Positions 1 through 7,633 of a stretch of DNA of 51,996 nucleotides are shown here, piece by piece (position 1 is the stretch's first letter; the number at the start of each line of letters is the position of its first letter). The notes beneath the pieces are model-generated. The model was given only the letters and a program-made list of their open reading frames with translations, was not told the DNA's origin and made no database searches. The DNA comes from UBA8752 sp965657965 (GTDB lineage: Bacteria > Bacteroidota > Bacteroidia > Flavobacteriales_D > Sanyastnellaceae). The stretch lies in NCBI GenBank assembly GCA_965657965.1, contig CBFHQM010000018.1, positions 1 to 51,996 on the forward strand. Direction: 5' to 3'. Position numbers and translations under genes: made by a program.

Positions 1-1
1 G

Positions 2-775
2 ACCGTGAATGAGCCCGCAGCTCCGCAGCCGTTTCGCTTCGAGAATGAAGTGGAATTGGATCGGGTCCGGTTTGTTTATCCCGGTGCGACAGAGCCCGCG
101 TTGGATGGGTTTAGTCTCACGGTCAAGAAAGGGGAGACCGTGGCTTTGGTCGGAGCCTCTGGCAGTGGGAAGACCACAGTGGCGCGGTTGCTTCTTCGGC
201 TGTACGATCCTCAAAGTGGTCAAGTCAAATTGGACGGAGTGGATTTGCGGGAGTTGGCGACTTCAGATGTGCGCAGGCACGTTGGTTTTGTCACCCAAGA
301 CCCTTTGCTCTTTCACGATACAGTGGCTGCGAACATTTCGCTTTTCGATCCGAATCTGAATGTGGAGCGGGTGGCGGAAGTGGCGGCCATTGCGAATGCG
401 ACAGCGTTCATTTCGGCTTTGCCCGACGGCATGGAGACGCCCATTGGAGATGGTGGAGGGCGTTTGTCTGGTGGGCAGCGCCAACGATTGGCCATTGCCC
501 GGGCTTTGTATCATGATCCGCCGATTTTGGTTTTGGACGAAGCCACAAGTGCACTCGATGCTGAGGGAGAGCGCATGGTTCAGGCGGCCATTGAAAAGGT
601 GATGGAGGGCCGAACAGCGGTTGTGATTGCGCACCGGTTGTCGACTGTCCGCCGCGCGGATCGCATTGTGGTGATGTCCAATGGACGTTTGGTGGAGTCG
701 GGCACGCACGAGGGCCTTATGGCAGCCAAAGGACCCTACAGTGAGATGGTCGGTTTGCAGCATCTCGAAGGGTAA
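2..775 (+). CDS. ABC exporter, C-terminal ATPase part (5' end outside window)
   Basis: This is the nucleotide-binding domain of an ABC transporter, which hydrolyses ATP to drive export across the inner membrane. The Walker A motif GASGSGKT, the signature LSGGQRQR, Walker B ILVLDEATSALD and the H-loop IAHRLSTV are all intact. The reading frame is open to the left edge, so the GTG at 5 is probably internal and the membrane domain lies upstream, as in fused MsbA-type half transporters. The F-x-Y-P segment before Walker A (VRFVYPGATEPALDGFSLTV) is the usual A-loop region of these exporters. The substrate cannot be told from this part; lipid or drug export is typical. A DUF983 gene follows 44 bp downstream. 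Confidence 0.9.
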   Translation, partial: TVNEPAAPQPFRFENEVELDRVRFVYPGATEPALDGFSLTVKKGETVALVGASGSGKTTVARLLLRLYDPQSGQVKLDGVDLRELATSDVRRHVGFVTQDPLLFHDTVAANISLFDPNLNVERVAEVAAIANATAFISALPDGMETPIGDGGGRLSGGQRQRLAIARALYHDPPILVLDEATSALDAEGERMVQAAIEKVMEGRTAVVIAHRLSTVRRADRIVVMSNGRLVESGTHEGLMAAKGPYSEMVGLQHLEG

Positions 776-819
776 CTTGAATCACCGGGATCGGTTTCGA
801 TTGCGCTTAATTTTGCGGC

Positions 820-1245
820 ATGGCAACCGCACCGCGTTCGTTTTTGGCCAGCATGCTCGGCAATCGCTGTCCTTCTTGTCGGGAGGGGCGGCTCTTTCGC
901 GTCAAAAACCCTTATCGCTGGCGGACAATCAACACCATGGGGCCGCATTGCGAACAGTGTGGGCTCAGTTTCACGCGTGAACCAGGGTTCTATTTCGGTG
1001 CCGCATATGTGAACTATGGTTTGACCGTGGCGCTTTGGGTGGCGGTTTTGGTGGCGCTCTACACCTTTGGTGCATTGGGCTGGATTGAGTTTAATGGCTT
1101 CTTCGAACATCCCAAAACATTCTTGTTCTCGGGGATTGCCACCTTGCTGGCTTTGTTGCCCGTGTTGCAGCGCATGAGCCGGTCCATGTGGATTCACATG
1201 TTTGTGTCTTTTGGCGAGCACCAGAAGAACAGGTCAGGGCGCTGA
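820..1245 (+). CDS. DUF983 family membrane protein
   Basis: A 141-residue DUF983 protein of unknown function. Its N-terminal half has two CxxC pairs (CPSC near residue 18 and CEQC near residue 45) typical of a zinc ribbon, and two hydrophobic segments follow (about residues 65-85 and 105-120). The ATG at 820 is preceded at 808-815 by TAATTTTG, a perfect Bacteroidota -7 element, leaving only 4 nt between element and start codon; the transcript may therefore be leaderless. A hairpin follows the stop at 1275-1301. DUF983 genes occur in many contexts, and nothing here ties it firmly to the ABC exporter upstream. Confidence 0.85.
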   Translation: MATAPRSFLASMLGNRCPSCREGRLFRVKNPYRWRTINTMGPHCEQCGLSFTREPGFYFGAAYVNYGLTVALWVAVLVALYTFGALGWIEFNGFFEHPKTFLFSGIATLLALLPVLQRMSRSMWIHMFVSFGEHQKNRSGR

Positions 1246-1274
1246 GCGCTGGGAAAAAAAGGCCTGAAATGAGA

Positions 1275-1301
1275 AAGGGCCCTCGCGTTCGAGGACCCCT
1301 T
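1275..1301 (+). terminator. Probable hairpin terminator after the DUF983 gene
   Basis: The arm at 1275-1285 pairs with 1290-1301 (AAGGG with CCCTT and CCTCG with CGAGG, separated by a small internal loop) around a CGTT loop. It lies about 30 bp after the DUF983 stop. There is no long T-run directly behind it, so terminator function is only likely. Confidence 0.45.
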
Positions 1302-1338
1302 CGTTTCACCAAATCGCCTGTTCCCTTGCGGGAGCGGC

Positions 1339-1387
1339 TGTAACCAAAACCATTACCCTTTACTTGGGGACGTTGTTTTTGGTTACA
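1339..1387. promoter_or_regulatory. Perfect 11-bp inverted repeat upstream of the sulfate activation operon
   Basis: TGTAACCAAAA at 1339-1349 is repeated as its exact reverse complement TTTTGGTTACA at 1377-1387, with 27 nt between. It could be a dyad operator for a regulator of the cys operon or the base of an RNA hairpin. A run of seven Ts follows shortly after (about 1397-1404), so an attenuator or terminator is also possible. I recognise no known riboswitch here. Confidence 0.45.
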
Positions 1388-1468
1388 AATTCCGCTGTCT
1401 TTTTTTGAGAAAAGAACGTAAATTGCTGGTTAATAGTAGTTTAAGTGATAAAAATAAATTTCAGATTC

Positions 1469-1525
1469 ATGGAGAACCTTGAAGTAGAGGTGCTCGATAA
1501 GGTGTGCTGGACGTTGTATTTTTGA
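1469..1525 (+). CDS. Possible 18-residue leader ORF in front of cysC
   Basis: An ATG at 1469 opens an ORF coding for MENLEVEVLDKVCWTLYF and stopping at 1523-1525, three bases before the cysC ATG. TAAATTTC lies six bases before this ATG, resembling the -7 element spacing seen at other genes in the window. A short ORF this close to a start could couple translation, and its single Cys codon is suggestive for a sulfur operon. Chance occurrence is quite possible, and the TATTTTTG -7-like element inside it (1517-1524) argues for initiation directly at cysC. Confidence 0.2.
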   Translation: MENLEVEVLDKVCWTLYF

Positions 1526-1528
1526 AAA

Positions 1529-1984
1529 ATGAGCGGAGAGCAGCGCATTGTTTGGATCACGGGGCAGCCCGGAGCCGGAAAGTCGACGCTGGGTCGGGCG
1601 ATGCTGAAACATGTGAAGTCCAATGGGCATTCTGCGTTTTTGGTTGATGGGGATGATTTGAGGTCCTTAACAGCCAATACAGATTACAGTGCGTCTGGAC
1701 GAGAGGCGAACATTCGAAGAGCACAAGACATTGCCTTGTACTTGAGCCGCCAAGGATGTGTGGTGATTGTGTCCGTGGTGGCCCCTTTCCGATGGCTGCG
1801 TGAAGAGTTCAAGAGTCGGGCCAACGTCCGCGAGGTCTTCGTGCACACGACTGACATCCGAGGCCGAGAGCATTTTCATAGCGCTGCGTACGAGGCCCCA
1901 GAGGAAAACTGCCTTTCTCTTGACACAACCAACATTTCTGTGCCGGATTCTGTGGCGCTTATTGCAGAGTTTTCCGACCTTTAA
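1529..1984 (+). CDS. cysC: Adenylyl-sulfate kinase, compact form
   Basis: Phosphorylates adenosine 5'-phosphosulfate (APS) to PAPS in sulfate activation. The P-loop GQPGAGKST is at residues 12-20, followed by DGDDLR (about 39-44), the variant REANIRR in place of the usual ENIRR block, VVAPFR in the position of the ISPYR motif, and YEAPEE near the C terminus. At 151 residues it is clearly shorter than the roughly 200 residues of E. coli CysC; it lacks most of the segment between the ENIRR region and the C-terminal helix. It heads an operon with DUF2061, cysD and cysN, which supports the assignment. TATTTTTG at 1517-1524 leaves 4 nt before the ATG. A kinase for a related nucleotide is conceivable but less likely. 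Confidence 0.8.
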   Translation: MSGEQRIVWITGQPGAGKSTLGRAMLKHVKSNGHSAFLVDGDDLRSLTANTDYSASGREANIRRAQDIALYLSRQGCVVIVSVVAPFRWLREEFKSRANVREVFVHTTDIRGREHFHSAAYEAPEENCLSLDTTNISVPDSVALIAEFSDL

Positions 1985-2010
1985 CCTACCAAATAGGTGG
2001 GAATTAAAAA

Positions 2011-2235
2011 ATGAACGAAAAGGCATCCCGGAAGCGACACTTGGCAAAAGCCGTGACTTGGCGGATCATCGCTTCGATTACCACGTTTACCATCACCTAT
2101 TTCATCACAGGCGACGTCAAAGATGCTGGTGTTGTGGCGGTATTGGAGAGTGTATTGAAAATGGCACTCTACTATTACCATGAGCGGGCTTGGTTTCGCT
2201 ACAGCAAGCTGGGAAGAAAGAAAAACGAAGCATGA
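2011..2235 (+). CDS. DUF2061 small membrane protein
   Basis: A 74-residue protein of the DUF2061 family, function unknown. The sequence has a basic N terminus (KASRKRHLAKAVTWR), one clear hydrophobic stretch at about residues 17-33, a second helix around 39-54, and a Tyr/His-rich segment (YYYHERAW) typical of the family. It sits between cysC and cysD, and its TGA overlaps the cysD ATG (ATGA at 2232-2235), so translation is probably coupled. DUF2061 genes are recurrently seen with sulfate assimilation genes in Bacteroidota. A role in sulfate or sulfite membrane handling is inference only. Confidence 0.85.
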   Translation: MNEKASRKRHLAKAVTWRIIASITTFTITYFITGDVKDAGVVAVLESVLKMALYYYHERAWFRYSKLGRKKNEA

Positions 2236-3137
2236 GTGAATACAACATGAGTCACCTCGATGAACTCGAGGCGGAGGGCATATACGTGATGCGAGAAGTG
2301 GCCGCTCAATTCGAGCGCCCTGCGATTTTGTTCAGTGGAGGCAAAGACAGCATTTGTGTGACCCATTTGGCGCGAAAGGCATTCGCTCCAGCCCGAATAC
2401 CCATGCCGCTCGTGCACATTGACACGGGGCACAATTTCCCCGAAACCATGCAGTTTCGAGACAGCTTGGTTGAGGAGCTGGGTGTTCAGTTGATTGTGGG
2501 CAGCGTTCAAAGTTTGATTGATTCGGGAGAAGTGGCCGAAGAGCAGGGCTTCAATGCCTCCCGCAACCGGATTCAAACCCCCACCTTGATCTCCACAATC
2601 GAAGCGCATCAGTTCGACGCTTGTGTTGGCGGCGCCCGTAGAGACGAGGAAAAAGCCCGGGCGAAAGAGCGATTCTTTAGCCACCGGGATGACTTCAGCC
2701 AATGGGACCCCAAGAACCAACGTCCCGAACTGTGGGACCTTTACAATGGCAAGCACCAGCCTGGAGAGCACTTCCGTGTTTTCCCGCTCAACAATTGGAC
2801 TGAGTTGGACATTTGGAACTACATCTTGCGCGAAAGCATTGCCATTCCCAGTTTGTACTTCGCCCACGAAAGAGAGGTGGTTAGGCGCGCGGGTCAAATC
2901 CTCGCGAACAGCGAATACTTGAATCTGCGTCCAGACGAGACGCCTGAAAAGCTGCAAGTGCGGTTCCGCACTTTGGGTGACTTGACCATCACAGGGGCTG
3001 TGGAGAGTGACGCGGACGATTTGGAAAAAATCATCGCCGAGGTGGCCGCTGCTCGGAAGACCGAGCGTGGAGGTCGCATGGACGACAAGCGGAGTCAGTC
3101 GGCCATGGAGGACCGAAAGAAGGAGGGGTATTTCTAA
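2232..3137 (+). CDS. cysD: Sulfate adenylyltransferase subunit 2
   Basis: The catalytic subunit of ATP sulfurylase, which makes APS and pyrophosphate from sulfate and ATP together with the GTPase CysN in the cytoplasm. This 301-residue protein has the PP-loop motif SGGKDS at residues 35-40, followed by HIDTGHNFPE, and the conserved GGARRDEEKARAKER block and the LNNWTELDIWNYI segment. It is full length for the family. The start at 2232 overlaps the DUF2061 stop; an upstream in-frame ATG at 2190 would add 14 residues inside the DUF2061 gene and is less likely. cysN follows after 17 bp. Confidence 0.96.
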   Translation: MSEYNMSHLDELEAEGIYVMREVAAQFERPAILFSGGKDSICVTHLARKAFAPARIPMPLVHIDTGHNFPETMQFRDSLVEELGVQLIVGSVQSLIDSGEVAEEQGFNASRNRIQTPTLISTIEAHQFDACVGGARRDEEKARAKERFFSHRDDFSQWDPKNQRPELWDLYNGKHQPGEHFRVFPLNNWTELDIWNYILRESIAIPSLYFAHEREVVRRAGQILANSEYLNLRPDETPEKLQVRFRTLGDLTITGAVESDADDLEKIIAEVAAARKTERGGRMDDKRSQSAMEDRKKEGYF

Positions 3138-3154
3138 GAAGCAAGACAACAATC

Positions 3155-4405
3155 ATGGCACAAGGACTTCTCCGCTTCATTACTGCGGGCAGCGTAGACG
3201 ATGGCAAGAGCACGCTGATTGGGCGCTTGCTTTACGACAGCAAGACAATTTTTGAAGACCAACTCGACAGCATCGAGGAGGCTTCCGCCCAGCGTGGCAC
3301 AGATGGGGCGGATTTGTCGCTTCTCACAGACGGGCTGAGGGCAGAGCGCGAACAGGGGATTACCATTGACGTGGCGTATCGGTATTTCGCAACACCCAAG
3401 CGGAAGTTCATTATCGCCGATGCTCCCGGGCACATTCAGTACACGCGAAACATGGTGACAGGGGCTTCAACCGCCGACCTGGCCATTATCCTTGTGGATG
3501 CGCGCGCAGGTTTGCTCGAGCAAACCCATCGCCACAGTTTCATTGCGCATTTGTTGGGTATTAAGCACATGGTAGTGTGCGTCAACAAGATGGATTTGGT
3601 CGGCTGGAAAGAAGAGCGGTACGAGGAAATCGTGGATGCGTTTCGCAGCTTTTCGAGCCGCCTAGACATTCCCGACATCCGTTTCATTCCCATCAGTGCG
3701 CTTCAGGGAGACAACGTGGTGGACGCATCCGTCAATACCCCATGGTATGATGGTCCCACATTGCTGAATCACTTGGAGCAGGTTCACGTGGCTGCGGACC
3801 GGAATTTGCAAGACTGCCGGTTTCCGGTTCAGTATGTGATCCGTCCTCAAACCGATGCGCATCGGGATTTTCGTGGCTATGCAGGTCGCGTAACGGGCGG
3901 CGTATTCAAAGTGGGCGATAAGGTGTTGGCTTTGCCAAGTGGCATCGCCAGCCGGGTGAAGTCCATTGCCATCGGCGAGGCGACAGTAGAGCAAGCTTTC
4001 CCGCCGCAAAGTGTGGTCATGACTTTGGAGGATGACATTGATTTGAGCCGTGGCGACATGTTGGTTCGTGAAAACAACCAGCCTGAAAGCACTCAGGACC
4101 TTGACGTTCGGGTCTGTTGGCTTTCAGATCGTCCCATGCGCCCCGGTGCGAAGTTCGAATTGCGGCATACCTCGCGCGAAGTGAAAGCGGTCGTGAAAGA
4201 GGTGGTGTACAAGCTCGACATCAACACGCTCCACCGAATGGAGGATGATCTCGAAGTGGGGATGAACGACATCGCGCGGATGCGCATTCGCACTTCGGCT
4301 CCTGTCTTGGTGGACGATTACCGAAGAAACCGGGCCACAGGGTCCTTCATCTTGGTGGATCCCACCACGCGATTGACCGTGGCTGCTGGGGTGATTTACA
4401 CCTAA
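3155..4405 (+). CDS. cysN: Sulfate adenylyltransferase subunit 1 (GTPase)
   Basis: The regulatory GTPase subunit of ATP sulfurylase, whose GTP hydrolysis drives APS synthesis by CysD. The G-domain motifs are complete: GSVDDGKST at residues 12-20, a GITIDVAYR switch region, DAPGH at 89-93 and NKMD at 144-147. EF-Tu-like beta-barrel domains follow. At 416 residues it is the short, unfused form without a CysC domain, consistent with cysC being a separate gene at the head of the operon. It is the last gene of the operon and converges with the LRR gene, 33 bp away. Confidence 0.96.
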   Translation: MAQGLLRFITAGSVDDGKSTLIGRLLYDSKTIFEDQLDSIEEASAQRGTDGADLSLLTDGLRAEREQGITIDVAYRYFATPKRKFIIADAPGHIQYTRNMVTGASTADLAIILVDARAGLLEQTHRHSFIAHLLGIKHMVVCVNKMDLVGWKEERYEEIVDAFRSFSSRLDIPDIRFIPISALQGDNVVDASVNTPWYDGPTLLNHLEQVHVAADRNLQDCRFPVQYVIRPQTDAHRDFRGYAGRVTGGVFKVGDKVLALPSGIASRVKSIAIGEATVEQAFPPQSVVMTLEDDIDLSRGDMLVRENNQPESTQDLDVRVCWLSDRPMRPGAKFELRHTSREVKAVVKEVVYKLDINTLHRMEDDLEVGMNDIARMRIRTSAPVLVDDYRRNRATGSFILVDPTTRLTVAAGVIYT

Positions 4406-4438
4406 ACGGCCCGCTGTGCCCTTTTTGGATGAGTTGGC

Positions 4439-5476
4439 TCAATTCGAAAAGTGCACCTTCCTGACTTGTCCATTTTCGAGACGCTGAAGGAGAATGGTGG
4501 AGGTGCGGATGTCGGTTGGGCGGCCCAGTAAATCGTAAGTGGCGACCACTTTTGGGCTTGAATCTTCCATGGGGCGTCCCACGCTGACAATCCCGCAGTC
4601 ATCGTCGCACTCGGTCATAAAGGTGACTTGGTTGTCGAAGAAAGAGGACAAGTATTTCTGTGCCCCTTCTGGATTGAAGATGGAAACACAATACAGTTCA
4701 GGATTGCCCTGTGCCATGAATTTGCGGTCGTCAATCTCAAGTGAGAGTGTGGATCCCGGATTCAAATTCAAGCAAGAGAGGTTGTTGTTGGCGCAGTTTA
4801 ATTCCTCGAGGGCAGGCGAAGTATGAAGGCTAAGCGACGTTAACTGATTGTCTGGGCAAGTCAGAAACTCCAGTTCGGGATGATTGTTCAGCGTCAGGGT
4901 AGAGAGCTGATTGTTTCCGCACCAAAGGCTTTCAAGGGCTGGATTTGCATCGACATTCAAGACGCTCAATTGGTTCGTGGAGCAAAACAAGCCACGCAGG
5001 TTGGGGCATCCACTCACATCGAGCGAGCTCAACTCGTTGTAGCGGACAAACAGCGTTTCAATGGCAGGGCAATCCTCGATGTTCAAATGGGAGAGGGTGT
5101 TGTTGTGGCAGGTCACATATTCCAAGTAAACATGACCGGATAGGTCGAGGCTGGTGAGCTGATTGTCGTTGATGTAGAGCCGCCACAAATAAGGGTTGTT
5201 GCTCAGGTCAATGGAGGAAATGTTGTTGTCTTGGCAGTAGAGGCGCTCGAGTGAGGTGCACGATTCGATGCCCGTGAGGTCTTCAATACCGAGGTTGGGG
5301 ATGTCGAGCAGAATGATGCTCTCCAGAAATAGGTTCTGCGCCACCCCATCAGGCTCGCCCGAATCAAAGCCGAGGTCGATGAGGGCTTGCTCGAAATTCG
5401 GATCGGGAATGGCCGTGGTTTGCGCGCGAGCGCCAGCGGTAAGAGCAAGGAGTACGGTACAGCAAAGAAGGCGCAT
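4439..5476 (-). CDS. Secreted leucine-rich-repeat protein with T9SS type A-like tail
   Basis: An exported protein of 345 residues when started at the ATG at 5476, which begins a good signal peptide (MRLLCCTVLLALTAGARAQ). In-frame starts at 5533 and 5563 are less likely because the first follows directly on a terminator T-run. About eight to nine LRR units of roughly 21 residues follow (pattern LExLxCxxNxLxxLdlsxxp), a Bacteroidota subclass in which Cys often follows the leucine pair. The last 35 residues (KVVATYDLLGRPTDIR then ENGQVRKVHF) resemble a type A T9SS C-terminal sorting domain. The protein is probably secreted across the outer membrane or surface attached; LRRs suggest protein-protein binding. 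The target is unknown. Confidence 0.8.
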   Translation of the reverse strand: MRLLCCTVLLALTAGARAQTTAIPDPNFEQALIDLGFDSGEPDGVAQNLFLESIILLDIPNLGIEDLTGIESCTSLERLYCQDNNISSIDLSNNPYLWRLYINDNQLTSLDLSGHVYLEYVTCHNNTLSHLNIEDCPAIETLFVRYNELSSLDVSGCPNLRGLFCSTNQLSVLNVDANPALESLWCGNNQLSTLTLNNHPELEFLTCPDNQLTSLSLHTSPALEELNCANNNLSCLNLNPGSTLSLEIDDRKFMAQGNPELYCVSIFNPEGAQKYLSSFFDNQVTFMTECDDDCGIVSVGRPMEDSSPKVVATYDLLGRPTDIRTSTILLQRLENGQVRKVHFSN

Positions 5477-5533
5477 GCGACAGCGGTTTTGATTTGTGTG
5501 GGACAAACGGGCGGAGCGACGGATAGGTTGCAT

Positions 5534-5561
5534 AAAAAAAGAGGCCCCAATTTGGAGTCTC
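5534..5561 (-). terminator. Terminator of the AT-rich operon
   Basis: Read on the minus strand, GAGACTCC and GGGGCCTC (5561 down to 5541) form an 8-bp stem with one mismatch and one G-T wobble around a 5-nt loop, followed by seven Ts (5540-5534). It lies about 70 bp after the stop of the DUF1704 fusion gene and before the LRR start, so it probably ends that operon. Confidence 0.7.
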
Positions 5562-5629
5562 ATTTGTCGTTACGATTAATTGATTAAGCTCTTCCTGTCT
5601 ATTTTAAATCAGCTTTTCAATACTTCTTA

Positions 5630-7633
5630 TTATTTTAATCCACTAATAATATATTCATAGATTTCATTGTTTTTATAGTCTACAGGGTGCTCAAGGCTTT
5701 TGGTCATATGTTTTGGTTTTGCTATCATTTCTCGTTCAATCATCTCATTGATGGTATCGTAGAAATCTAGAGATGTTTTACCAACCAGAAGGGGAGACAG
5801 GTTGACATCAGAATTCCATAATTTCAATATTTTTTCAAATCCGATCAGGTATAAATAGTCTTTTGTAAACCCTCCACCTCTGAAAATCCTTGTTACAATA
5901 GTGTAAGCATCATTAGTTGAAACTTTATGTCGATTAACAAGATAATTGAAACATTCTATGAAATCAGCACCACTACACATCATATCTGTAATAACTACTC
6001 TGAAGGCTATTTTTCTGAGCCTTTTCAGAGTAATGTTACCGCTTAAGTATTCGGATAAAAGGGCCAATCCCTCTTGGGTCATGGTATTTACTGGCAAACC
6101 AAGATTGAAAATTTTTAACTTCTCATCAGACGAATTTTGAGTAGTCACCATGTGCACCCCAATTTCATGTTCTATGAGGGCATTGGCTTCTTTTCTTGTG
6201 AATTGTGCATCTGGGCGGATTAAAATGGTTTTTTTTGAATTGAGTACCATTACCTGTGATATCACCCGATTACTCAGTTCGATTTTACAATTAATCCCAT
6301 AGTCCTCCAATGCATTCTTAAACGTACTTATGGCCTCATCCATGGATAAAAAAGGTACTCTTTTCGGTTCACTTGGTATATCTGGCAAGTGAAGGATATA
6401 TTGAGCGTTGGTCAAGTCTTTTTTACTTGGCCTGCCAAAGTATCTTAAAGAGTTGTATAAAAATTTCCTTGTACCTAAGGCTGATAATAAGTCAATTTTA
6501 TCAAAATAACTGTTGATTACTGATTCGTACATTTGACGAATAGAGACATCTGAAATTTCCTGAATTTTAAGCGAATTTAATTGCTTTTTTAGCTCAAATG
6601 GGTTGATTTTAATAGGCGCATATTTAAACTTGGGAAGTTCTGTGTATTTGCTTTTGACGAATCGTTTTTGTTCAGAATTTGTATTAATAGGGTTTACATA
6701 GGCTAATAACTCAAAACCTTTCAACAACTTGAAGAGATTTTTGTCCACTGAAACAATAGCAGGATCCGTTTTTTTATCTAATAAGTGTACACTATTTTTT
6801 GATTTCCAATTGGTGTTCTCTTCACTGAAATATTGCGCATTGTTAAGTATTGCTTGCTTGAGTTTTTGCTGTAGTTCACGAATTAACTTAGGGTAATCTT
6901 CACCAGTCAGTTCATTGCTGTATACCTTTTTTATCTCAGTGGCTAAAACGAGTGTATTCGAGAAGTTTTGAGTAATGAATTCAAGGTTATAACCTCTACC
7001 AAAAAAAACATCATTAATTGCTGTTTGGTTTTGGATACCTGATAGAGAAATTGAGCTTAATTCAGTTTCCCAGTTTTCAATAAATGTCCCATATTTTGAG
7101 CGATCAATTCGCTCTGTACCTATGTTGAAGAGTGGCACGGGTCTATCCCAACGCTGATAATTATAGGAGTGTAGGTCATAAACAACACAAGAGCCATAGA
7201 GGTCTTCTAGTTTCTGAACCAAGGCATGAACAACTTTATAAAAGTTATGATGTTTTTGTAGGCTTGTTTTTTTTTCGGATGGTGTAAGTGTACGTTTCCA
7301 TACTTTTTTACCCCATGCTTCCTCATAGATACAGTCTTCAGGTTTCCTATTCAGATCATATTCAAAACGTGAATCTAATCCTACAATAGTGATAGGAAGT
7401 GAGTCTATAAACTGGCCTGTATGTGGATCTTCTTCATACCATCTGCCGTAATCATCAATGGCAATTTTTCTTTTTATTTGATCTCGCAGATTGGTTCCGT
7501 CATGAATGGCAGTACAGCAATAGGGTACATACCTATTGATTTTTATGCTAAAGGAATGATCAGAGGCTAAAGCTTCAAAAGTCTGCTCTTTCTCTATGAG
7601 CTTAGTTATTTCACTAATTTTTAACTTCTGCAT
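5630..7633 (-). CDS. N-formylglutamate amidohydrolase-like / DUF1704 (QEGLA, MATCAP-type) fusion
   Basis: A 667-residue two-domain hydrolase. The N-terminal part (about residues 20-240) carries N-formylglutamate amidohydrolase-like signatures: AIHDG near residue 42, LDSRFEYDLNR near 85 and YDLHSYN near 150. The C-terminal part (about 310-660) is DUF1704: a zinc-protease-like HEIGVH at 489-494 and TQEGLALLSEY from 519. Homologues are named 'flavohemoglobin expression-modulating QEGLA motif protein', and vertebrate DUF1704 members (MATCAP) are tyrosine carboxypeptidases acting on tubulin. No signal peptide is visible, so it is probably cytoplasmic. Its first 20 nt overlap the end of the ATP-grasp gene, indicating translational coupling. 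Base composition is far more AT-rich than the flanking genes. Function here is inferred: removal of an amidated or amino-acid tail. Confidence 0.75.
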   Translation of the reverse strand: MQKLKISEITKLIEKEQTFEALASDHSFSIKINRYVPYCCTAIHDGTNLRDQIKRKIAIDDYGRWYEEDPHTGQFIDSLPITIVGLDSRFEYDLNRKPEDCIYEEAWGKKVWKRTLTPSEKKTSLQKHHNFYKVVHALVQKLEDLYGSCVVYDLHSYNYQRWDRPVPLFNIGTERIDRSKYGTFIENWETELSSISLSGIQNQTAINDVFFGRGYNLEFITQNFSNTLVLATEIKKVYSNELTGEDYPKLIRELQQKLKQAILNNAQYFSEENTNWKSKNSVHLLDKKTDPAIVSVDKNLFKLLKGFELLAYVNPINTNSEQKRFVKSKYTELPKFKYAPIKINPFELKKQLNSLKIQEISDVSIRQMYESVINSYFDKIDLLSALGTRKFLYNSLRYFGRPSKKDLTNAQYILHLPDIPSEPKRVPFLSMDEAISTFKNALEDYGINCKIELSNRVISQVMVLNSKKTILIRPDAQFTRKEANALIEHEIGVHMVTTQNSSDEKLKIFNLGLPVNTMTQEGLALLSEYLSGNITLKRLRKIAFRVVITDMMCSGADFIECFNYLVNRHKVSTNDAYTIVTRIFRGGGFTKDYLYLIGFEKILKLWNSDVNLSPLLVGKTSLDFYDTINEMIEREMIAKPKHMTKSLEHPVDYKNNEIYEYIISGLK

